Part shown: positions 54,839-64,000 of the stretch, in pieces
Numbering within the stretch: position 1 is the stretch's first letter
Layout of the letters: every line of letters starts with the position of its first letter
Assembly: GCA_014058105.1 (NCBI GenBank)
Contig: JACGCM010000750.1
Span: 372,001 to 436,000 of the forward strand
From: Kingdonia uniflora
Taxonomy: Eukaryota > Streptophyta > Magnoliopsida > Ranunculales > Circaeasteraceae
Length of the DNA stretch: 64,000 nt
Direction: 5' to 3'
Position numbers and translations under genes: made by a program
The notes under the pieces: generated by a model
The model's database searches: none
Told to the model about the DNA's origin: nothing
The model's input: only the letters and a program-made list of their open reading frames with translations

Positions 54839-55573
54839 TGCAGTGGCTTATTCCACATCTCGAGCTCATGCCTCATATTCGAACTACAAACGAACTTTCG
54901 ACCTCAACAACAAAGTATGTGGCATAATCACAAACATGTACGGCACGAGTTTCTCAGCCAATACCGCTCATCTCTAATGATACTCATACTATTACTTAAG
55001 AGCCGTCTTGTAATAGCTTATTTCGCATCTCAGACTCAAGCTTCGTCCTCGATCTCATCAGCATAAAAAAAGTACTACTAAAGACATAACAAAACTTTCC
55101 TCAGTTTGAGACATCACTTTTGACCTCTACACCAACAGTTTGACCTCTGCGAAGTACACAGTCAGCAATAGAGCCATTGTACAGCAGTAAAGGTCAGAAC
55201 GTTACACAATCTGGTCAAAAGATATCTTGCACACATTTTGTAACGTCCATCATTAAGGGACTTTATAGTTGTCAAACGGTCATATTAGTGGACCTATAAA
55301 GAGACCTGGAGAACTGTAGATAAAGGACAAAACATTCACCATATAAGAGTTCCTACTCTATCACCATATATTCTAAAAATGCTCATTGTAATAAACTAGC
55401 AATCTGAATAAGATTATCACTTTCTCGAAATCCTCAGGAGAGGTCATGGTTTTTAACCTATTCAAAGATTTTCCGCGATAAATTATCTTGTTGTTTATTG
55501 TCTATTAATCTTAAACGTTCTGAATACATTTGGTGCAAAGGCTAAGTCTGGATCCCAAAACTAGGCTATTACA
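54839..55573 (+). repeat. E4 3' LTR
   Basis: It runs TGCAGTGGCTTATTCC to AGGCTATTACA and is the same length (735 bp) as the 5' LTR. It has a TATA-like CCTATAAAGAG near 55295. GTTAG follows at 55574-55578. Confidence 0.93.
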
Positions 55574-55578
55574 GTTAG

Positions 55579-56061
55579 TATGATAAATTTTGTATAATCA
55601 CAAGACAAGTATTAATGTGAACATGTTACTTGCTTGACAAATACTAATAACTATAGTACAAATGATAAATTCTACGTGATTGTCTGATGGTTTATCTAGA
55701 ATAGGGTAATTAGCAATCATTGGTTCAGGGTATTTATTTATAAGAGGGAAATCAGCAATAATAGGTTCATAATTTTCATTTGTAAGAGGGAAATCAATAA
55801 TAATAGTTCAGGATATTTATTTATAAGAGGGAAATCATTAATAATAGGTTTAGCATTTTTATTTAAAAGAGGAAAATTTGCAACAATAGGCTTATTTGAG
55901 AGAGGATCAGTATCAATAGTTTATGGGGGTTCATTTGATTGGGGAACATCATCCACCATAGGTTCAAGCCTACGTGGATCATGCCCTCTGCCATTTGTTT
56001 CAGGGTAACTCCAGTATTCGAGTTTGGGTTTAGGAAATAAGTCATGATGCAAAGGTCCCTC
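55579..56061 (-). pseudogene. MULE transposase, N-terminal part with 14-residue repeats
   Basis: This is the continuation of the transposase beyond E4. The minus strand reads HHDLFPKPKLEYWSYPETNG, RGHDPRRLEPMVDDVPQSNE and then repeated units of the form KYPEPIIADFPLIN. The DNA repeat has a 42-bp period (landmarks near 55701, 55743, 55785, 55826 and 55868). Acidic, variable N-termini are usual in MULE transposases, but this repeat is distinctive. The true start may lie in an exon further right. Confidence 0.6.
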
Positions 56062-57473
56062 GTGTCAAACCCCCCAATAATATTTTAAGACAAACCTATT
56101 ACGCTTGCTGAACAAATATTTTTGGTGGTCAACCCCTTACCTGTACCGAAATCAGAACAAAAGCTTAAGAAAAGGACCCTACATTCATTAATAATCCATA
56201 TATGAAATTGTATGCCGGGATTGTTTTTATGCATATTGATCATTACAGAAATGTCTTGGACTAATGAAATTTTTTATGCATAACCATGAACAAAGTTGTA
56301 CAGCATACAATTCTTATGATAAAATTTGCTAGTTTCTTCAAGGAGTTTAATGATATCTAAAAAATGTTGTTTCTCTCTAAGTGAGGTTAGATTAGTACTT
56401 CCTCCTTTGTAATTAACGATTGATCTTTTTTGGGGGTACGATATTCCCACCAAAATGAATAATGGTGTAAAGCTTAACTCCAGCCATTCATGTAACTACT
56501 AATACAAAAAAAAGATGATATAGATGTAAAAGTCAAATGATAAACTTGACAAGATAAGTGATAAAGATTCCTAGACCAATGTTTAATAATTCGAAACTAA
56601 CTAAGTCAAGAGAGGATGATAACTAGTGACAAGAATAAAACTATGTCAAGAGAGGATAAGTAAAGACAAGAGTAACGTAAAACTACAATAGTAAAGATAT
56701 AAATTATAGTCTAGACAAATGATAAAGATGCGAGGACAAATAATAGCAATGGGAGGATAAATAATAACAATACAAGTGACAAATGACAAATGACAAATGA
56801 CAAAATCAATAAGCATCGCTTTCATATGGTGATGCAGATACAAAGTTATAGATGATATTTCATTCAAAAATAGATAAATTATGCAAAGATTGGATAGGGA
56901 TAGCAGCGAGAAAATAACAATGATTTTAGTGGAGATAAACAGTGGGAAGAACCTGGTGATACGGATACAAAGTTAGAGACGATATTTCATTCAAAGATAA
57001 GATAACCTGTGCAAAGATCGGAGAATGATAACAATGAGAAAATAACAGGGATTTTAGTGGAGATAAACAATGAGAATAACCTATATGTGGACTTCAGTGG
57101 ATGCGCACTACATACAGGAGGTTGTTAGTACGGTGGTTGGAAGATATTAGAGTAATGGTGACAAACAGGATAAAAAAAATTAGGGAGGAGAAAGAAGCTT
57201 TTAAAGGTTTGGTAGAGTACAATGGAAGTTTTTCGTTTGGGAAACTTTCCTCTCTTACTGTAGATGATTGAAACTACTCATCAATATTTAATGCATCCCA
57301 AATAAAATATTTGTTTCACAATAGGTTATTTGAGTATTGATACTGGAACATGTACATTAAGTGGTCTTTTTAGTAAATTGCCGTTATACAAATCGCAGTA
57401 GAAAGTATTTAATACAACTCAGCACGGAAGCCTAAATAGTAATAAAAGTTAATAAATACAATTAAATACAAGT
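56062..57473. other. A/T-rich interval of the MULE region
   Basis: There is no supported gene. A run of TGACAAATGACAAATGACAA lies near 56776-56803. Two copies of a 127-bp unit start at 56827 and 56954 (GATACAAAGTTA, GATATTTCATTCAAA, GATTTTAGTGGAGATAAAC). It probably holds the 5' flank of the MULE transposase. No terminal inverted repeat could be recognised. Confidence 0.4.
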
Positions 57474-57952
57474 TTGACACAATTTAGTCAAAAGAAAGTA
57501 CAGGACCGATTCAAGATAGGTGTATCTATGAAAAAATCGTACTTCGTTAAATGGTCGCCTAGTGCGTCTTTCAATTGGGCAAGGCGGCATTTTGACTCCA
57601 TCAAGAGTGAGGTAAGAAAGGAGACCCAGTTCATGGAAAGGGTAGTGACTTCACATGCTTCGGATTCGGTAATAATAATGGCTTGGGCAGTGTCTTGGGA
57701 AGCAAAATAGTGGGTATGACGCCTCTATTTGTGTGTCAAGACATAATGGAGGAATCTAAGCAAACCATGACTAGCGCTTACATTCATCTCAAATTCAACT
57801 GCACTAAGAAGAGAAGAACGTCAAGAAATTGTCTTTTTCTCTCTCTACTATTACTTGCAACATCTTTCTCTACAACACCCTATATTTTCTCTCTAAGGAA
57901 ACTCTTCTCAAAATGTAACACCTCATATAAAAAATTTACATCCCTAATCTAA
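57474..57952 (+). pseudogene. Unrecognised ORF pair
   Basis: 57474-57710 reads VQDRFKIGVSMKKSYFVKWS, SFNWARRHFDSIKSEVRKET, with an overlapping frame to 57952. The composition is protein-like, but no family is recognised and no promoter is evident. It may be a degraded captured exon or chance. Confidence 0.2.
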
Positions 57953-59945
57953 TTTAAAACAACTCTCCCCACCATTATCATTCTCATCGATTCTAAAACC
58001 CCCCTCTCTTTATCCATCTGATCTTCTTAGTTAATGTTATTGCAGCAATTTATTCCACTATGTCGAAGCGATTTTGTCGTAGAGATTTCCACAGTGATTT
58101 GTTGTTGCTAAATATGGGTTGATTATACACTTTAATTTGCCTCACTATATCGAAGCAATTTTGTCGCAGGTCGCAAGAATTTCCACCATTTGTTGTTTAC
58201 GAATATGGGTTGATTATACATTTTAAAATTTTAAGGGATTCGAATCAATACTTTTTGTAGATGAAAGAAATAGAGAAGAGAAATTAATGGAGGAGATTTT
58301 TGCTTGAGATAGAGTAATTTGCTTGTGAGAGAAAAGCTAGAGAGAGAAAAAAGTTAAAAGATTGCAACCAGATAAGGAAAGCAACTTAGCGGGTCTCGGG
58401 TGTGATGCCCTAGCGAACGCCAAGCAAATCTACCTGAGCATTTTGAGTTCTGACCTTGGATATATGTTCTTTATATCCTAATATAGCTACATGCAAAGTT
58501 TCGTTAAAAACGGAATTGGTTAAGGGGGCAAGAAGTGCCAGTACGCTTCATCTCAACTTTTGATAATTCCTTTAAGAAACATGCTATTTACTTAGTAGTT
58601 ATATTAAGAATGTACCTTGGTCCAAACCTCCCCATGACAAAGTAAGTTTTATAGCTTTGGTCACCTTGGACCCCGGCTCATGGGCTATCCAGAAGGGATG
58701 TTCATGAGCTCTCCTTTGCCTATAAAGGGTAAAGAGTCATTGCCTTGTAATGCGGGCCACTTTCCCAGATAGGGCTTCATAGGGCACCATTACGCTGCCA
58801 GTATGCCCTACAAGCCAACCGAGATGCACCGTCCCTTATAGATGGACTATGAAACTAGTTCAGGCTCGTTACCCCTTTATATATATATATATTTAATACA
58901 TAATAATATACATATAATACTATAAATCTCAATAATTGTCCTACGTGACGTGTGAAAGCTAACTGGGACAAGATGATGTGGCATCTATTTCCTTCTAAAG
59001 AATAATGAATTTATTATTCTTAAAAAATGAATTTCAATGCATAAGTTACCATTTCCCTCCATCTCTTTAATTATAAGCATTTATGACTTCCTAATCATCA
59101 ACGTCTCTAATGTAAAACAATCTACCTTCCTCAATCCTCACAAATCACTTTTCACCTAAAAAGTTTTGTTTATTCATCATTTGTAAGAATTATGCCTCTA
59201 TTATATCGAGCTTTAATGTCAATTTTAAGCTTCTCCTTTCCCACTTTCTATCTTTTTCTCATGATTTATTTCAAAGATTTATGGACACTAAATTCTCTGC
59301 AATTCTATTTTTATCAATGTATTATAGGTTCTTATTTTTAAGTTGTATGTAATGTTTCATTGTTTGAGAGGGTTTCAAGAATAGGAAACCAGGTAAACAC
59401 TATCAATGAGAATTTTCTTTTTCTTCACATGGCATCTCTCTTTTGATGGGGTTTTTTTAACTTTGTTTTCTCTTATTTTAACTAAAGGCTACTTTAGGTC
59501 TGAAAATATCCATTTACCCAAATGTTTCTATGAGGTTTATTATTGGAATACGAGGCAAAAATATATCATTAACAGTTAAAATAAAATGCCCCAACTAAGT
59601 CAAAGTAGAGAGCTTTAAAAATGTCAATCAATATAATATAACAAGTCTCATCCTCCAACAAACTAAACAATTGAAGAAAAGGTAAGATTGAAAACCCATC
59701 TCTTTAGATTTATACTTAAATTTTGAGCAATGTGTCATTAGCTTAGACTTGTGCTTTTGTGGATCAATCATATACTGTAGTTGTTTTTACAATGTCCCTT
59801 CAAAGCGATAGATTCGAACCTGTCTTTTATGTGCCTGGAAATCAATATCATTGGTGCTGATGGGAAGGAGATAATTACGTATGTAAGGACCTTTATCAGA
59901 TTCTTTAACATCAGATTGATAATGGTATATTATATGCAAGATAAC
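57953..59945. other. Interval without recognised genes
   Basis: Two diverged copies of about 100 bp occur at 58040-58240 (TCGAAGCRATTTTGTCG and AATATGGGTTGATTATACA). 58385-58880 is of more balanced composition (GGGTCTCGGGTGTGATGCC onward) and could be a fragment of an unrelated repeat, ending in a short TA run at 58880. The rest is A/T-rich. Confidence 0.4.
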
Positions 59946-60469
59946 TGTAATGTCCCAGATTTTTGGGTTATTTTATTTATTTATTATTAAGTATTATTAT
60001 TATTATTCCTCCATGTTAAGTTCCGCACATATATTCCGTATATATTCCGCATGTACTTTATCATCCATTACGCATCCATTTATTCCTTTCGGCAGGTTTT
60101 GTATGGTAGATTTATTTTATGTAGTTTCGGTGGTACGGTGGTTATTCGGAGGAGGAGGTGGCGTTGTGGCCTTGGGAACCCCTAGATGGGTTGGTGGTGA
60201 TATTTTTTTGATGTGTTTGTGATTTGGTGTGATTTCGGTGAGCCATTGGATTGGCCGATAGGTTTTCGGAGTTTTTCGAGCAAAGATTCTTATTCGGGGC
60301 TTTAGGCATTTTGGTAGCCGTGTGCGGTGGAGGTGGTGTTTATACCTTGTGAAACCCTTGTTGGGTTTGTAATAGTATTTGTGTGGTGGTGTTGGTGGTT
60401 TGGTTTGATTCCGAGGTGTCCAGGGGTATCCGGGGTTGGCCGTTAGGTTTTCTGGAATCTTCTTTTTCT

Positions 60470-60790
60470 GAATAGTCCAGTTCTGTTTGAACATGACCTT
60501 CTCTGTTCGAATAAGATCTTCCTCTATTCAAGCAGGACCATATCTGTTCGAATAGGATCCTCCTTGAACAGTTAGATTTTTCCTCTAAATTGCTCTGTTC
60601 GAACAGGACCTTCTCTGTTCGAATAGGATTTTCCCTCTGCTCGAACAGGGCCTTCTTTGTTCGAATAAGATTCTTCTTGAGCTGTTGAGTTTCTTCGCTG
60701 ACCCTTTTTATTTGAACAAGACTTCCTTTGTTCGAATAGGATCATCTCTGTCTGAATAGGAATATCCCTATTCGAACAGAGGCGTATTTT
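60470..60790. repeat. TTCGAA-centred short repeat array
   Basis: Variants of CTGTTCGAATAGGATCTTC and CTGTTCGAACAGGACCTTC recur about every 20-40 bases, at least ten times. Each contains the self-complementary TTCGAA or a one-base variant. They end just before the TATA region, so they lie where upstream promoter elements would. Confidence 0.75.
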
Positions 60791-61888
60791 ATATATATCT
60801 TCTTTTTTCCTCACTTCCTATCTCTTCACTCCAAATTAACTCTCTCTCTCTCTCCCCTCTCCCCAAACCATTCCCCTCTCCTCCTTACTCTTGATCCAAT
60901 CTTCCCCATCACTCTCAGATTCTTCGCCGAGCTTCGCCGTGATCTTCACTCCTATCCTTGGTGAGTTATTCTCGAATCCCTTTTCGTCAATTCCTCTTGA
61001 TTCGGGGTAGGGTTTGATTTCTAGGGTTTGTGATTGTGGGGGTTTGTTTGGGTTCGCATTGTTGGTGATTTGGGGTTTTTGGCGTTTGCGATTATCGCAG
61101 GTATTGGGTTTGATTATGGGTTGTGATTGCTGGAGGATTTGAGTGTTCGGTTGTGGTAATTGGTTGTGTTACGTACGATGTCTGTGGCGTTGCGATTGAG
61201 TTGTCTTGTGATTCGCGTGATTTGTTTCAATTTCGGTTTCGGTGGAAACCCTCGGGTTTAGGGTTTGTGATCGTAGGGTGATTTTAGGGTTTGTGGTTAT
61301 TGGGTTTTTATTGATTTACAGAGTTGTGATGGTCGTAGGTGTTGGGTTTGACGGTGGTGGTGTTGTTTGGGTTGTTGCGATGGCTGCAGTATTGCGGTTG
61401 GGTTGTTCTGTGATTCGGGTGGCATGTCCCCGAGATGCTGTCGTTGGAGCTTCGGGTTGCTTGCTCGGATTGATTCTACTTGAGCATTACATCGGGTTAC
61501 AGGCGAGTTTTATCTTCCTGAATAACTAGATTATTATGCTGATTCATGAGTTATAGAAATGCATAGTTTAGTATATTATATCTGTAACATGGTTAGTATG
61601 TGGGTTAATTGCTTAGGACACTTTACTGGTTATCTGTTTAGCATTACCTTAAACGAGAGTATTTAAGGGTTTGATAAGTTAGCAAAACCCGCAATAATGT
61701 GAGTTTAAATACTATATAAAATCTGTAGGTTATGATTAGCCAGAGGAGGTTATTCTCTGTTGTCGTCGATGTGGCAATGACTCCTGAGATTCCTCTTAGA
61801 CTGATTTCATTGAGGGTGGTTTCACGAATTTTTTCTTCATGGAGGTTGAGAACAATGCATTTCTCAGTGTGTTGCGATGCCTCAGTAT

Positions 61889-61917
61889 CGCTATATATAT
61901 ATAATATATTGAGTGTG

Positions 61918-61958
<41 letters not shown>

Positions 61959-61962
61959 TAAG
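61889..61962. repeat. TA microsatellite
   Basis: Two runs of (TA)n, the longer at about 61920-61952, are separated by TTGAGTGTGGAA. This is simple sequence with no other feature. Confidence 0.95.
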
Positions 61963-64000
61963 TATGGCATTGTTGGCTAGTTATTAGGGTGCCCAGCTTG
62001 TTTCAGGGCACTAGTAACTAGGTTTGGCTATTAGTGGAGATGTATGGACGGTTGTGGTTTAGCCACCATTTCTCTGAGATAGTGTAGTTCAGGGACTATA
62101 GTTCTCACCTTATAGTGTAGCACCTTGGTTAGTTTAGGTTGCTGGACTTGGTTCCAGGGTAGTCTTGGGGCGACATAGCTTCAGTAAGACATGGTCTTCA
62201 ATTCGGAGCTTATCCTCTTGCCTGCAATTATTTTGATTTGTCTTAGGATTAGCCTAGGTGTACTCTGTGTTCTCGAGGTCTGGTCCTTGAGCACTATCAT
62301 TGTGATTGGTGGTTGGTTGGAATGTTAGATTCCCTGTGGGAGTGTAGAATCTCCTAGACTGTTAGTAGTTGGTGATGAGCAGACGGCTTGTCCGTGGTAG
62401 TTGGTCGTGGATGTTGAACTTCTGATAGTTGCCTTAGGATTGTTTGCTTATCGTGCTGTGACACTTATTATCCTCATGATTCTTAGATCTAATAGAGCTT
62501 ACTCGTAAGCCTTCCTTCCCTGGGATGAGACTGTTAGGGCTGTGTTCCCTTCCGTCATCTAGGAAGCAGCGAGACAGCATGGCTCAGTGAGGTACGCGGC
62601 TGAGCTAGGTGGTTATGAAGTTGTACGTCACCCGTGATGTTAGAATCTGCTGGGGGGGACTGTTACATCAGCGTAGGGAAACTGTCACCGTCGAGCATCT
62701 GTTTGCGGAGATTGTTACCTTGGGTGTAGACAGACTTGATGGGTTCCAGTACATCCGTCCTGGTGACTTATGTACATGATTAGGAGGATTGTGATACGGT
62801 TTGGTTATTAGGGATTGTTGGCTACTTGTTGGATACTTGCAGGTTACCCCATGAGTACTAGTCTGTCTTGACAGCTAGGGTACTATTGTACTTTATGGTA
62901 ATCATATTGCTTTGAGAAATCTTAGAGACTGATGTTGTTTAGATGTCATGACAGTTAAGTTGTTATTTCATCTAGGTTTAGATGGCGCAAGTGAGTCACA
63001 GGAGGGCATGTGTGTTAGTTTTGGCTGCCACACTCTTAGGCAGGTAGTTATCCTATTGTGTGCTGGCTGTATTGGCAGTAGTTGTGTTCAATCTTTAGGA
63101 TTTTTGCTCACATCCATAGATAATATATTCTCTTATCTTATTGCGACCGGATACATCCCCTGACCCGTATTATATGTGACATGTGTGCAGTAAGGACTGT
63201 GGTTCCTTGTGTGTGACTGAGGATGTGACTCCTTGGGGTGCTCGTGACGCCCAGTGTAGTTCCCCCAGCCTAGTCAGTTTGGAAAAATCGTACATGTATC
63301 CATAATGGTCCTTTAAGGTAATCCTTCTTTAGCAGTTGTCAGCCCACTTTAGTCATGGGGGCTAGCCCTTTGGGTTGACATCGCTAAATCATTCTGCATC
63401 ATAACGCATCATCATCATCAAGCATATCATTGCATCTCTGCATAATTCCAATTCGTAGGTTCTTCTGATAGAAATCCTTAACCCTTTCTGCATTATGTTT
63501 AATATAAAATCTTCTGCACTTGGGATAATCATAAGATTATCTCATTCCATCATATCATCATCATAACTTATCATTGCATTGGGATAATTATGGGATTATC
63601 CTAGTTTATCATATTCTTCTCCTCTTATTTGAATTCCTCTTCTCCTAATTGATTTGCGGTATAATTAGATTCATCTTCCTTGTGCATACTCCTCTCCTTT
63701 CTGCATCTATTCCTCCCTCTTTTGTATCTGGTTAATTTATTAGATTAATTAGTCTGGTTGGTTGTTGTGAGCTTCAGGCTGGTATTTGGTTATGGGCAAT
63801 CTCACTCAGCTTGTGATAGCTTCGGGGTTATGCCTGGTTGGGGTTTGGGTAACCCTGTTAGATTATTGTGAACCGAGGGTGTTTACCCTCGTGTGTGATT
63901 GTACTTCTGAGGTAGGTTAGTCGCTTGTGGCGCTGAGGGCCACGGTAGTGATTAGAGTATAGTTAGTAGTCCTTGGGACTGGAGTGTAGTTATAGTCTTA

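Larger units (their letters stand above)
40103..55573 (+). mobile_element. E4: complete 15.5-kb Tat-lineage Ty3/gypsy element
   Basis: Two 735-bp LTRs, a primer site, a purine tract and a perfect 5-bp duplication define it. Gag, protease, RT, RNase H, a second RNase H and integrase run on the plus strand to about 46390. A 45-bp tandem repeat follows. Then 7.8 kb contains reading frames on the minus strand, and then the 3' LTR. This layout mirrors E3. The LTRs are about 87-88% identical by eye, with mostly transition differences, so the insertion is old. All genes carry stops or shifts. It is inserted in the N-terminal third of the MULE transposase. Confidence 0.93.
59946..64000 (+). mobile_element. 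Possible long LTR of a gypsy-type element, running out of the window
   Basis: The start TGTAATGTCCCAGATTTTTG followed by TTATTATTATTATTATT resembles the beginning of long LTRs of plant chromoviruses. A TATA region (TTTTATATATATC, about 60788) and a CT-rich leader (60840-60960) follow, with a splice-donor-like CCTTGGTGAGTT. Several AGGGTTT motifs occur further on (61012-61300). Toward the edge there is CATCATCATCAAGCATATC-type sequence as often seen in such LTRs. No gag or pol motif and no partner LTR is in the window. A host gene leader with a long intron is the alternative. Confidence 0.35.

Noticed and set aside
58385..58880. Possible ribosomal, tRNA or organelle-derived sequence
   Set aside because: Composition differs from the surroundings, but no tRNA cloverleaf, rRNA signature or plastid gene motif could be read.
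60117..60531. 125- and 63-residue minus-strand ORFs
   Set aside because: Low-complexity Pro/Thr/Lys composition from a G/T-rich plus strand. No motif and no homolog-like pattern.
1..64000. CRISPR arrays, operons, bacterial ribosome sites
   Set aside because: The window is plant nuclear DNA. The regular repeats are minisatellites inside transposons with no spacer pattern.

Overview
The window looks like repeat-dense nuclear DNA of a flowering plant, probably a eudicot. No intact host gene could be supported. Nearly everything recognisable is a transposable element. There are four Ty3/gypsy LTR retrotransposons with the two-RNase-H layout of the Tat (Ogre/Retand) lineage, two copies of a PIF/Harbinger DNA transposon, one Mutator-like (MULE) transposase, pieces of a plant L1-type LINE, and at the right edge a possible long LTR. 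Almost every reading frame has stops or frameshifts, so most coding features are listed as pseudogenes whose limits follow protein similarity. All family calls come from motifs read by eye; no search was run. Identity estimates are also by eye.

Layout. 1-5371: element E1 (minus strand), cut by the window edge, from integrase to its 5' LTR. 5372-33720: a LINE pseudogene split by two PIF/Harbinger insertions. The first, PIF1 (5949-29563, TSD TTA), carries a transposase (+), a Myb/NAM-like ORF1 (-) and a plant mobile domain (PMD) gene (-). Retrotransposon E2 (9495-25710, TSD TGTAT) sits inside ORF1, and E3 (12811-24862, minus strand) sits inside the reverse transcriptase of E2. The second, PIF2 (29966-32818), is an inverted, internally deleted relative that keeps the PMD gene and part of the transposase. 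This is a four-deep nest: LINE, PIF1, E2, E3.

33720-58000: a MULE-like region. It has an unrecognised multi-exon plus-strand gene with a repeated exon-intron module (33762-36000) and a minus-strand MULE transposase (37829-56061). That transposase is split by E4 (40103-55573), a structurally complete 15.5 kb retrotransposon with 735-bp LTRs and a perfect GTTAG TSD. 58000-59945 holds nothing recognisable. 59946-64000 resembles part of a long LTR.

Two observations stand out. First, the PIF/Harbinger family carries a PMD gene as a standing third gene: both copies have it between matching ends. In PIF1 the transposase and ORF1 are preceded by the same kind of tandem-repeat promoter module. Second, E3 and E4 both have a long region between pol and the 3' LTR with two TATA-preceded genes on the strand opposite gag-pol. 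These encode recognisably related proteins and lie beyond a tandem-repeat block that follows pol.
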